DNA of 64,000 nt from the NCBI RefSeq assembly GCF_018636735.1, contig NZ_CP045200.1:930001-994000 (forward strand). Reading direction: 5' to 3'. The DNA is from Erythrobacter sp. 3-20A1M. Lineage in GTDB: Bacteria; Pseudomonadota; Alphaproteobacteria; Sphingomonadales; Sphingomonadaceae. The translations under genes and the position numbers were made by a program. The notes below the pieces were generated by a model. The model did not search any database, was not told the origin of the DNA, and saw only the letters and a list, made by a program, of their open reading frames with translations. Each line of letters opens with the position of its first letter. Position 1 is the stretch's first letter. This document shows positions 36,800 to 44,562 of this stretch, one piece after another.

Positions 36800-36832
36800 C
36801 GAAGGCCCGCCCGAACCGGCGGGCCTTCGTTT
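36800..36832 (+). terminator. Intrinsic terminator 21 nt upstream of the next start codon
   Basis: CGAAGGCCCGCC (36800-36811) and GGCGGGCCTTCG (36818-36829) form a perfect 12-bp stem followed by TTT. The ATG of the next gene is at 36854, which leaves no room for a promoter, so that gene depends on readthrough or antitermination, or on a promoter inside the upstream gene. Confidence 0.88.
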
Positions 36833-36853
36833 ATCTGCACCGGAAGAAAACAC

Positions 36854-37753
36854 ATGACCGACAACATCCACACCATCGCCACCGATCTCGCCGCGTGGGA
36901 GCGCACGCTCGAGCGGCAGGCGAACGCCTGGCTCGCCGCACGGGAGCGGGACGAGACGACCTGTCCGCGCGTCTTTCTCGTCTGCGATCTCGAGTACAGG
37001 TTCAGGCGCGAGGCGCACAAAGCCTGGTCCTACGGCCGCGAGCTTAGATACGACAAGCGTGGCCATCGCATTGAAGAGAAGATCCGCTGGCCGTTTCAGA
37101 CAATCGCCGCCGCCGCCTGGGTGGTGGTGCGGTTCGATGGCCAGAGCGATGTTCCCGAGATTGCCGAACCGGTCGTCATGACGCTCGGCGACCATGCCGA
37201 AGTCGACATCCTGAGCTCCTTCTTCGACACGCTCGATGCGATCGGACGCGATGCACGGATGGTGACCTGGGGCGGCGAGGCGCGCGACCTCGCCGTGCTG
37301 CGTTATCAGGCCTGTCGCCACGGCCTGGACCTGCCGGCCCACCTGCACGATACCTCGCCGCACGCACGCGAGCGGATCGACCTGTGCCGTTCGACCGCAG
37401 TGCAGGCCGACGCGGTGCATCTCGACGAGTACGCGGCAGGGTGCGGCATCCCCGCCAAACCCTCGCCGCCCGAAGCCATCGGAAAGCTGGTCGAGGCCGG
37501 CGAGTGGGAAGCAGTGCACGACCACGTGCTAGCCGATGTGCTAACCACCACGATCATCGGCCTGCGCTGGCTGGCGGCATTGGGTGAGATCGTCTGCGAC
37601 CGCGAGCGCAGCGCGATGGCCATCGCCGACGCGGCACTGGCGGCCTGTCCGGACAGCGCGTTCGTGATCCGCGACTTCAAGCCGTGGGCTCGTGACCGGC
37701 TGCGCGAAGCCGCATTGCGCGGGAATGTCTACCGGATGGAGCAGGCAGCATGA
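36854..37753 (+). CDS. Predicted DEDD-superfamily (PolB-like) exonuclease
   Basis: 299 residues. RVFLVCDLEYRF supplies Asp45 and Glu47; ARMVTWGGEARDLAVLRYQA is the middle motif with the acidic residue; HDHVLADVLTTTIIGLRW is the third motif. The spacing and the WGG/D pattern recall the DNA-polymerase-B-type exonuclease family (predicted 3'-5' exonuclease). A unique central insertion (WPFQTIAAAAWVVVRFDG) is seen. GGAAGA precedes the ATG. Its last four bases overlap the next ATG, so the two are coupled. It is the second exonuclease of the block, with distinct motifs from the DnaQ-like gene. Confidence 0.7.
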   Translation: MTDNIHTIATDLAAWERTLERQANAWLAARERDETTCPRVFLVCDLEYRFRREAHKAWSYGRELRYDKRGHRIEEKIRWPFQTIAAAAWVVVRFDGQSDVPEIAEPVVMTLGDHAEVDILSSFFDTLDAIGRDARMVTWGGEARDLAVLRYQACRHGLDLPAHLHDTSPHARERIDLCRSTAVQADAVHLDEYAAGCGIPAKPSPPEAIGKLVEAGEWEAVHDHVLADVLTTTIIGLRWLAALGEIVCDRERSAMAIADAALAACPDSAFVIRDFKPWARDRLREAALRGNVYRMEQAA

Positions 37754-38310
37754 TCGTGGGCCGCCGCAGGTCGCATCCCCACGTTCTGGTATCGGTCTGT
37801 ATCGAGCGCGGCGAGACGCCGGGCGCCGCCTTGCTCTTAGTAAGGACAGACCCGTCGAACGGCGAGCGGTTCGAACTCGACCGACGTTCCTTCGGATCCG
37901 GCGAGACGCAAGCCGAGATCACCCGGTCTATCGCCGAGCGGATCCCGCGCGATGCAACAGTGCTGTCGCATACCCGGCGCATGCCGGACCACGCGCAGCG
38001 GCACAGCGCTTTGCCACATGAATTGCTGGCGCCCTACCCGCCGGCGTTGGTCGCACGCTACCGGCCCGATCTGACGACGATCTGCCACCCGTGCGGACAA
38101 CGCGAACTCGCAGAACTGGCCGCCGCCTATGAAATCGTCGCCGAGAGCGGTCCCATGTGGACGACGCTGGAAGCCAGGGCCTCGCGCGATGCGCAGGCGT
38201 TGTGGCTCATTTTCCTGTGGACCCACTGCCGGCCAAAGCAGCGCGATTGGCTCGCCTCGGCATGGGAAGCTTGGCGCCTGATCGAGCGAGCGCGAAACGC
38301 TTCGATCTGA
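37750..38310 (+). CDS. Hypothetical protein coupled to the PolB-like exonuclease
   Basis: 186 residues, starting at an ATGA overlap with the exonuclease gene. Early residues (RRRSHPHVLVSVCIERGETP, GAALLLVRTDP) are beta-strand-like, and FGSGETQAEITRSIAERIPR suggests an alpha/beta fold; two Cys lie in LTTICHPCGQRELAELA. It may itself be an RNase H-fold relative, since DATVLSHTRRMPDH could mimic the middle motif, but the acidic residues are not convincing. The coupling suggests that it works with the exonuclease. Confidence 0.6.
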   Translation: MIVGRRRSHPHVLVSVCIERGETPGAALLLVRTDPSNGERFELDRRSFGSGETQAEITRSIAERIPRDATVLSHTRRMPDHAQRHSALPHELLAPYPPALVARYRPDLTTICHPCGQRELAELAAAYEIVAESGPMWTTLEARASRDAQALWLIFLWTHCRPKQRDWLASAWEAWRLIERARNASI

Positions 38311-38368
38311 AAGCCAAGCAGCATCACCTCGCCGCAGCGGTGGAGCGTAGATCGGATCGGCAGCCGTG

Positions 38369-38416
38369 ATGACGAAGATGACGATGGAAGGAAAAGGGAG
38401 GAAAAAGATGACCTGA
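38369..38416 (+). CDS. Possible leader peptide of an attenuator
   Basis: A 15-codon frame, ATG 38369 to TGA 38414-38416, encodes MTKMTMEGKGRKKMT. A second ATG near its end follows GGGAGGAAAAAG and makes a two-codon ORF. It lies just before a long nested stem and a terminator that precede the next gene. Leader peptide is an inference from position. Confidence 0.35.
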   Translation: MTKMTMEGKGRKKMT

Positions 38417-38423
38417 TCCAGCA

Positions 38424-38533
38424 GGATGGCGGGAGCCGGCACGGCCCGTCCTTCGCAATCTACCGTGCCATCCGCGCCCGCCATCCGTCGGGCGCTCAGC
38501 AGCCGCTCGTCCATCCAGGACAGCGGCTTTTTT
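38424..38533 (+). promoter_or_regulatory. Attenuator-like leader: nested stem plus intrinsic terminator
   Basis: GGATGGCGGG (38424-38433) pairs with CCCGCCATCC (38477-38486), and inside it GGCACGG (38438-38444) pairs with CCGTGCC (38463-38469). A terminator follows: GCCGCT-c-GTCC (38502-38512) with GGACAGCGGC (38518-38527) and six T to 38533. CCATCC occurs both in the right arm (38481-38486) and in the terminator (38511-38516), so GGATGG at 38424-38429 could pair with either, giving mutually exclusive structures. The next ATG is at 38557. Confidence 0.6.
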
Positions 38534-38556
38534 CGTATCAGAAGGACTTATCGAAA

Positions 38557-39243
38557 ATGCCCACGAAGAAGACCACAACCAGCCAGGCGCTCGTGCCGGT
38601 CGGCGAGACCAGAACCTACCCCATCGCGGGCACGCAGATCGAAGCAACGCAGGTGTTCCACGTCCCCGCACGCCATCCCTCGGGCGACGGACCGTGGCAG
38701 GACGAGCCGGACAAGCTCGCCTGGGTCGATGCCTGCACCGGTCTGCGATGCACCATCTTGCGACAGGTGGACGGCGTATTGGGCGGCTTCGTTGGCGTGA
38801 GTGCCGATCATCCCCTGTTCGGCTTCGAGGTCGACGCCGTGCCGGGTTCGCTTGGCATCAGCCCGCATGGCGGCCTCGACTACGCGGCACCGTGCGAGGA
38901 TGGGCCGACGGAGATCACGATCTGCCATCCGATCGTGCCTGCCAGGAAACGTCCGAGCCGGAGCAAGGATCGAGATGACGGTCACGGCAGCCACCAACCA
39001 CTCTGGTGGTTCGGGTTCGAGTGTGACCGGAACCATGATCTGGTCCCCGGCCGTCGGGCGAGCACGAACGATCTCGGTGACGAAAACGGCCGGGTCTATC
39101 GTGATATCGCCTATGTCTACGAACAGACCTGCCGGCTCGCCCGGCAGCTGAAGGCGACCGTGGACGGCCGAGGCGGCAGAGACACCCAACTCGATCCGAC
39201 ATCTGCGCCGCCGGTTGGTCTCGATCCGGAGCGCCGCCGGTGA
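38557..39243 (+). CDS. Hypothetical mobile-element protein
   Basis: 228 residues. A Lys/Thr-rich start leads to DACTGLRCTILRQVDGVLGG, FVGVSADHPLFGFEVD, a His/Gly patch (SPHGGLDYAAPCEDG), then WWFGFECDRNHDLVPG and VYRDIAYVYEQTCRLARQLK. This order resembles a protein often found in phages and plasmids of proteobacteria, with no established function. The paired Cys/His residues might bind metal. It overlaps the next ATG by four bases (ATGA at 39240). Expression would pass through the attenuator-like leader. Confidence 0.72.
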   Translation: MPTKKTTTSQALVPVGETRTYPIAGTQIEATQVFHVPARHPSGDGPWQDEPDKLAWVDACTGLRCTILRQVDGVLGGFVGVSADHPLFGFEVDAVPGSLGISPHGGLDYAAPCEDGPTEITICHPIVPARKRPSRSKDRDDGHGSHQPLWWFGFECDRNHDLVPGRRASTNDLGDENGRVYRDIAYVYEQTCRLARQLKATVDGRGGRDTQLDPTSAPPVGLDPERRR

Positions 39244-40067
39244 GCGCGCACGACTGGGATGAGATCCCCTACACCGACCGGTTCAACCCCGCGTTGCCTT
39301 GGGGCTATTGGCTCGTCGCCCAGGGCGAACTCGACGGCTTGCCGCCGCTGACCGACCACACAGGTCAGCGCTGGCGCAGCGTCCGTGAATACTTCTGGGT
39401 GTCGCGGCTCGCCATGGCGCCGATCCCGCGCGACGATGTCCGCAACGAAGAGCTCGAGTTCATGCTCGCCACTCTGGTCTCGCTCGACCGCCGCGTGATC
39501 CCCACCGAGGAACGCGCGCTCGACCTGTTTGGCAGCTGGGACCGGAGCCGGCATTATCTGAGCTGGCTCGCCGGCCAGAAGCTGCTGATGTCGCAGACGG
39601 TGGCCGATCCGAACGCCGAGCTGTCCCCCGAGGGCCACGCGGTGCTGCTGATGCTCGCATCCACCCGTAGCCCCGACGCGGCGCCGCTCGCGATTGGCCT
39701 GCCCACGCTGAAGTCGTTCCACGGTCTTGGAGACACGCCGGACCAGGAGGAACGCGATCGCCTGATCGCGGCGCAGGAGCGTGCCACTCTGCACCTGCAG
39801 TACCGGTTCGGGCGCAAGGACATCGCGGGACAGCCCGCGATCGTGCTGGCAGGAGTGGGCCTGGGGCCGAACATCCCGCTCACGCGCGTCCTGTGGTCCA
39901 TCTCGTTCGCGGACGACTACGCGCGCGACAGGATGCTGTTCTGGCTTCACGAGCGCATAGACCGCTGGCCCGATTGGGGCGAGCTTGCCTACCGGCAGGG
40001 CGCCAGGGCGCTGAGCGAGCGGCTGATGCAGCTCGCATTCGCCGATCGGAGGATCGGTGGCGGTTGA
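39240..40067 (+). CDS. Hypothetical mobile-element protein
   Basis: 275 residues, coupled to the gene before it. Segments such as LPWGYWLVAQGELDGLPPLT, MLATLVSLDRRVIPTEERAL and FLFWLHERIDRWPDWGEL-like stretches (residues ~235-255) show a globular soluble protein rich in Trp. No catalytic motif is recognised. It closes the exonuclease block and is followed nine bases later by a terminator. Confidence 0.65.
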   Translation: MSAHDWDEIPYTDRFNPALPWGYWLVAQGELDGLPPLTDHTGQRWRSVREYFWVSRLAMAPIPRDDVRNEELEFMLATLVSLDRRVIPTEERALDLFGSWDRSRHYLSWLAGQKLLMSQTVADPNAELSPEGHAVLLMLASTRSPDAAPLAIGLPTLKSFHGLGDTPDQEERDRLIAAQERATLHLQYRFGRKDIAGQPAIVLAGVGLGPNIPLTRVLWSISFADDYARDRMLFWLHERIDRWPDWGELAYRQGARALSERLMQLAFADRRIGGG

Positions 40068-40076
40068 ATAGAGATT

Positions 40077-40117
40077 GGGGCGGCCTGCTCTTGTAGGTCG
40101 CCCCGGGCCCCTTTTTT
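40077..40117 (+). terminator. Terminator closing the exonuclease block, followed by a 240-base gene-free stretch
   Basis: GGGGCGGCCT (40077-40086) and AGGTCGCCCC (40095-40104) form a 10-bp stem with one G-T pair; GGGCCCC and six T (40112-40117) follow. The stretch from here to 40364 is AT-richer than the genes around it, and I see no gene, repeat or RNA in it. Confidence 0.75.
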
Positions 40118-40364
40118 GCATCCGCATTCGGCAAGCCAAGTACCGGGAGTTCGCTAGTACCGATGTCTGCTATTATGGAAACTGTGAAGCAAACGCCACT
40201 CTACTACCTCGCTTAAATTAAGAACCGCTCTGTGATTGTCATTCCCGCAGGTCGGGTTTCTGCTCGCTCTCGGTTCATTAGGTGACCCATTGCATGGCGT
40301 CCCGACCACGCTCATCGAAAAAATACCGTAGCGTACGTAAAAATAGCCGAGGTAGGCGCCACAT

Positions 40365-40928
40365 CTAGGTCCGATGGCCTTTTGAGATCATCATGCCTGA
40401 CTTCACTAGACGGGCGAGTTCGGGGTGGACGAACTGGAATACTGGATCTGGAGGCTCGCCAGGCCTTACCGGCTTACCCGGATCGATCATTTTTAGCAGC
40501 CCGCTACGAACGCTCTGCGATCGCTCGAGCCGCGATAGCTGTGAAGCGCTGAGGCCCGTCCTCCTAGCCAGTTCTTGAAGCGTGAGCCCTTCCTTGAGAC
40601 GGCCGGCGCGTAGCGCTGAACCAAGATCCTGGCGACGTTCAGAAGCGTAGAGGCGCGCCGGACGCTCGCTCACCCCCTTATGCGCTATGTCGTGCCATTC
40701 GAGGCTCAACACGCCCATAATCTGGTAGAGCGCGTCATAGGACGGCCACCGGCGCCCACTCTCGATGCGTGAAAGACTCTCGCGCCGGATACCGGCGATG
40801 TCGGCCAGTTCCTGCTGGCTGAGCCCGGTGCCGTTTTCGTATGCCAGCCGGCGCTCGCGAATGATGTCACCCAGGTTCTCGCGAAGCGCGCAGAAGTCTC
40901 TGGGAAGTAGCATGCGAACCTTTTTCAT
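40365..40928 (-). CDS. XRE-family regulator with two helix-turn-helix domains
   Basis: 187 residues. The first HTH is GLSQQELADIAGIRRESLSR with IESGRRWPSYDALYQI, and the second is LTLQELARRTGLSASQLSRL. The C-terminal ~45 residues are unrecognised. It diverges from a DNA methyltransferase gene across 66 bases that hold a CGTCA/TGACG inverted repeat, which is the arrangement of controller proteins in restriction-modification units, although controller proteins are usually smaller with one HTH. It probably controls both genes. Confidence 0.85.
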   Translation of the reverse strand: MKKVRMLLPRDFCALRENLGDIIRERRLAYENGTGLSQQELADIAGIRRESLSRIESGRRWPSYDALYQIMGVLSLEWHDIAHKGVSERPARLYASERRQDLGSALRAGRLKEGLTLQELARRTGLSASQLSRLERSQSVRSGLLKMIDPGKPVRPGEPPDPVFQFVHPELARLVKSGMMISKGHRT

Positions 40929-40941
40929 AGAACCAGACCTT

Positions 40942-40953
40942 CGTCATGTGACG
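40942..40953. promoter_or_regulatory. Palindromic operator candidate between the XRE and methyltransferase genes
   Basis: CGTCA-TG-TGACG at 40942-40953 is a 5+5 inverted repeat in the 66-base intergenic gap, 14 bases before the XRE start codon. Size and place suit an XRE dimer site. Confidence 0.5.
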
Positions 40954-40994
40954 TTTTTGCATAACGGGGTCAGCGGAAATCTACAAGCTGGTCG

Positions 40995-41903
40995 ATGGAC
41001 CAAGCACCCCCCAATGACACCGCTCTGCCATGCGCATCTTCTCAGCTCGCTCGGCAGCTGGATAAGTATTATACCCGCGACGAGGTAGCCAAGCGTTGCC
41101 GTGATTTCGTCCGCGAATACCTGGGAGACAGGGAAGTCTGGTTCGTGGAACCGAGCGCTGGGGAGGGCGCCTTCTCCAAGCTGCTTCCGCCCGGCAGCCT
41201 CGCCGTCGATATCGACCCAAGACATCCCGACATCATCAAGGCGAATTTCCTCGAAGTCGAACTGGCTTCTTCCGATGACATCGTGGTCATCGGCAATCCG
41301 CCCTTCGGCAGGAATTCCAGCCTGGCGGTTAAGTTCTTCAACCACGCGGCAACGTTCGCCTCGACAATCGGGTTCATCCTGCCCCGGACATTCCAGAAGC
41401 ATTCGATCCACAAGCGCCTTGACCCTCATTTCCATTGCGTCTTCGAGGAGGTGCTCCACGAGGATTCTTTCGTGTTCGAAGGCGAACGCGCGAGCGTGCC
41501 CACGGTCTTTCAGATCTGGGAGCGCAGGTCGGACAAACGCATGGTGGTTACGCTGCCGACCACGCACCCCGATTTCGAGATAACCACCCCGGAACACGCA
41601 GACTTTGCTATCCAGCGGGTCGGGAGCAGGGCGGGACGCGTGCATCGGGATTTCTCCGCCAGTCCCAATGCACACTACTTCATCGAGGCGATAGCGACGG
41701 ATGTCGAAGTGATCATGAGATCGCTCGATCTCGCATCGCTCGCAAGGAGGACCGCCGGAAATCCGAGCCTCGCAAGAACCGAGCTGGTGGCAGCCTATGT
41801 CGAAAGGAAGAACATGCTGCTCCTGACGCGACTCTGGCTCCTCGCGCTGATGAACAGCCCGGTCCGATCCCTGGTCGCACGAGGCCGGAGTGAAAGGGCA
41901 TGA
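40995..41903 (+). CDS. N6-adenine DNA methyltransferase (class I, NPPF)
   Basis: 302 residues. Motif I (SAM binding) is VWFVEPSAGEGAF at residues 48-60, an acidic end of strand two is VDIDPRH (71-77), and motif IV (catalytic) is IGNPPFGRN (99-107). KYYTRDEVAKRC (residues 24-35) is the usual motif X region just before it. No separate large target-recognition domain is obvious after the core, so recognition may come from residues ~130-270 or from the coupled downstream protein. Its stop overlaps the next ATG. It could be an orphan regulator or part of a restriction-modification system. Confidence 0.87.
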   Translation: MDQAPPNDTALPCASSQLARQLDKYYTRDEVAKRCRDFVREYLGDREVWFVEPSAGEGAFSKLLPPGSLAVDIDPRHPDIIKANFLEVELASSDDIVVIGNPPFGRNSSLAVKFFNHAATFASTIGFILPRTFQKHSIHKRLDPHFHCVFEEVLHEDSFVFEGERASVPTVFQIWERRSDKRMVVTLPTTHPDFEITTPEHADFAIQRVGSRAGRVHRDFSASPNAHYFIEAIATDVEVIMRSLDLASLARRTAGNPSLARTELVAAYVERKNMLLLTRLWLLALMNSPVRSLVARGRSERA

Positions 41904-42736
41904 GCATGTTCCAGATGGGCCCCGCCGAGCTACGGGAATTCTCACACCTGCTTCAAACCGCCTGCGACCAGGCAACTGCCAGCATTCCGGATACCCCGAC
42001 CATCACGGCCGACGATACGCAACTCACCTTCGTATCCGATGTCTGGACCTCGGCGATGACGCGAGACGTCCTGAAGGTGACCATGCAGAAGAACTGGGTA
42101 CACGCAAAGGTTAGCGCGATCTCCCCGATCGAACCCACCGCGACTTCGGCTGCGCTGGTGCTTGAGGGACTGATCGGCCCAACCCTGCGGGTGCAGATCG
42201 ATCGCTGGATCCTAGCGCATGATCAGGGTCTGATGTCCAATGGTATTCCTTCGAACCTTCCCAGCGACAGGATGCTGATCGACCGTACGCTCGCGGCAAT
42301 GTTGGGTAACGACATAGAACGTCTCAGGAGCGCGGCGATGTCCCTGTTACGGGATAGGGACTTCGAGATCGGAGACGAGATGCCTTCCGTGCCGGTCGGC
42401 GCCAATAATGGCATGGCTGTCTTCTCGCGGCAGATCGGAAGGGGCCTACCCGTCGTTGGCAGCTGGATAACGCTCTGCAAGGATCCGCCGATCCTTTTTG
42501 ACGGATCCTATGTCGTACTCGATGGACCGATCCCGGAAACGAGCATCTTTGCGGCCCCGAGCCATCGGTTGAAAGACCTGATCGATACCGGAATTTTGAG
42601 CCTGGACAACAGGATCATCGTCGCCGTCCATTCGCTCGGCGAGCATGCGCACGGGTTTACGCTTTGGGACGAAATTCTGTGCTATTATATAGAACTGGAG
42701 CCCGACTCGGTTCCGCTAGGTCCGTGCCGCCTTTAA
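41900..42736 (+). CDS. Unknown protein coupled to the adenine methyltransferase, possible restriction partner
   Basis: 278 residues, starting inside the methyltransferase stop (ATGA), so co-translation is nearly certain. Regions include LTFVSDVWTSAMTRDVLKVT, TSAALVLEGLIGPTLRVQID and FDGSYVVLDGPIPETSIFAA. No PD-(D/E)xK, HNH, GIY-YIG or PLD motif is convincing to me, and no helix-turn-helix is evident. An unrecognised partner of this size next to a methyltransferase and an XRE controller could be a divergent endonuclease or a specificity subunit. Confidence 0.65.
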   Translation: MSMFQMGPAELREFSHLLQTACDQATASIPDTPTITADDTQLTFVSDVWTSAMTRDVLKVTMQKNWVHAKVSAISPIEPTATSAALVLEGLIGPTLRVQIDRWILAHDQGLMSNGIPSNLPSDRMLIDRTLAAMLGNDIERLRSAAMSLLRDRDFEIGDEMPSVPVGANNGMAVFSRQIGRGLPVVGSWITLCKDPPILFDGSYVVLDGPIPETSIFAAPSHRLKDLIDTGILSLDNRIIVAVHSLGEHAHGFTLWDEILCYYIELEPDSVPLGPCRL

Positions 42737-42952
42737 CCAGCGAGTTTCGAACAGCGTTCCGAGTAGCCGAACTCAAGTTAGCGACGCACGGTAATTAAGC
42801 GGAGGGCGAGGCTTGTTGACAATTTTCGCCAACAGTTCGGCAGCTATTGGGCCGTTAGCGGCCAGTCCGCTTCTAGGCGCCATAATTGCGAAAGCCGACA
42901 GTCTGCTTGCGACCCCATTGCGGACGTTCGGCGTTGGGTGCATCCGTGTGGA

Positions 42953-43399
42953 ATGAAGTGCGCAGGACCAACAAAAGCGGCCGTGTCAGTCACAGTAGGA
43001 GCGGGCGCATTACTGGTCGTTTCAGTGCTTTTTCAGCAACGGACGCGCACGATTGAGGGCACGTGGATAGACCTGTTCGAAGGATCAAGGTTCTTTGAAG
43101 GTGAGGACCTTTTGACCGCCTGTAATTCCGATTTCATGGATGCCCCTTGGCTCGATTATTATCCGAATGCAGATAGTGCGACGGGCAGGCTCATCGATGC
43201 AAACCGCAACTCAGGCACTTTCGTGAGCAAATACGGAAGCTGGCCGGTCGCCGCCTATTCGGTGAAGTTCGAAGGCCATCATCAAATTGTGGGCGTCGGC
43301 TTCGGGCACCTTGGCGCTTCGCCCTCCGAATATGTGGTTGACCGGATGATTTCCATAAAGCCTATCGCCTCGCCAAAATGCGATTTTCGCCCCGGCTAG
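42953..43399 (+). CDS. Hypothetical membrane-anchored or exported protein
   Basis: 148 residues from ATG 42953 (an in-frame ATG at 42938 is also possible). Residues ~8-27 form one hydrophobic helix (AAVSVTVGAGALLVVSVLF), then a soluble domain with FEGSRFFEGEDLLTACNSDF and WLDYYPNADSATGRLIDANR. The C-terminal part has Cys near FRPG. No function is recognised. The helix suggests an N-in single-pass anchor with a periplasmic domain. Confidence 0.55.
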   Translation: MKCAGPTKAAVSVTVGAGALLVVSVLFQQRTRTIEGTWIDLFEGSRFFEGEDLLTACNSDFMDAPWLDYYPNADSATGRLIDANRNSGTFVSKYGSWPVAAYSVKFEGHHQIVGVGFGHLGASPSEYVVDRMISIKPIASPKCDFRPG

Positions 43400-43456
43400 A
43401 GGAACGTCCGTTTCCCACCCCCAATCTCAGCCGTCCGAGCGCGCGTGACAGATGCC

Positions 43457-44092
43457 CTAAAGCGGCCGACCAATGCCAATGGTCGACCGCGCAATGAGTG
43501 AGATTTCGGTGCGCTCTGCCAAGAGCAAGGCGTCCTGCACATCGACGCCGAGATAGCGGACTGTGTTCTCGATCTTGGTATGACCGAGCAAAATCTGGAT
43601 CGCACAAATGTTGCCGGTGGCTCGATAGATCATCGCGGCCGTTGTCCGCCGAAGCGAGGGCGTGCCGTATTCGGACTTCCGGAGTCCGATCGCAGTCACC
43701 CGCTAATCGACGAGGCGGGCATATTGGCGTGTGCTCATGTGCCCGGCATGATCAATTCTGCTCGGGAAGAGATAGTCGACCGTTGAACTGCCCCGCCGTT
43801 CCAGCCAGGCTCGCACGTCGGCGGTGAGTTCGAACTGCACCGCGCAATTGGTCTTCTGCTAGATCACAATCGGGCGATTACGATTATCTGCGCCTGCGAC
43901 CACATCGCCGATCTTGCTCTTCACCAAGTCACAGCCTCGCAGTTTGCTGTCTATGACAAGGTTGAAGAGCGCCTTGTCTCTCAAACGGCCTTCGCGATCG
44001 ATGTGAAAGCGGATCGCCAATATTCGTTTTTGCGTTAGCGGCCGCTTGGTTCCGACATTCGTGCCAGCGTTCCAAGCCACGCGTCTCCGCAT
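43457..44092 (-). pseudogene. Remnant of a short tyrosine recombinase with two in-frame amber codons
   Basis: Both pieces share one frame. The N-terminal piece (43859-44092) has RPLTQKRILAIRFHIDREGR and LFNLVIDSKLRGCDLVKSKI. The C-terminal piece (43457-43699) has YGTPSLRRTTAAMIYRATGN, IQILLGHTKIENTVRYLGVD, which supply the R, H and Y region of a ~210-residue integrase common in sphingomonads. Between them, VQFELTADVRAWLERRG and VDYLFPSRIDHAGHMSTRQ read in the same frame, with TAG replacing an expected Gln codon (after IVI) and another TAG replacing an expected Glu codon (after RLVD). It is clearly decayed and marks the right side of the island. Confidence 0.85.
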
Positions 44093-44562
44093 GGCGGGAC
44101 AAAATCGCGAGTATCCTACTCTTGCTTCTCCTTGGCCTTCATAGGCTGATGGGAGCGCAACCGAAGAAGGTGGAAATCTGGGCCGTCAGCTGCCAGTCAC
44201 TTTACGGCTGAGAGTTCAACAGAACGGCCGTTCGGCTAACGCCCGTTCCGTCGTGAAAGGGGTGGCCCAAGCGCATCTCGAAGGCTGTTCGCGCCCGGTC
44301 CACGCTCCCATCCCTGGCACCGCCCTACATCAAGTGACCGTGCGGCCCTCCGGCAGCGGCCACTGTAAATGCGATCATCAATGGCGGTCCGCCCACAATC
44401 GCGATTTTGACCGATGGCGAGGTGTGCAAGCGCCTTGGTGGTGGTGGCCTCGTTTGTGTTAGCGAATTGATGCGCTGTCACCGAGCGTGTGAGGTCGCTG
44501 ATCCGTCGACCGTTCCCACTCGGTATTTGCGCACGATGTCTGATCCGAGCGCGAGAGAGTTC
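44093..44562. other. Gene-free stretch at the right island boundary
   Basis: I see no supported gene in these 470 bases. The minus strand between 44200 and 44285 reads MRLGHPFHDGTGVSR, which resembles a broken Fic motif (HPFxDGNGR), but the frame is interrupted by a stop upstream, so I do not call a gene. The stretch probably contains the element end or older decayed DNA. Confidence 0.5.

Noticed and set aside
44200-44285. Minus-strand reading HPFHDGTGVSR resembling a Fic motif
   Set aside because: The N and R positions of HPFxDGNGR are changed, a stop lies shortly upstream, and no other Fic sequence is seen; it may be coincidence or a very old remnant.
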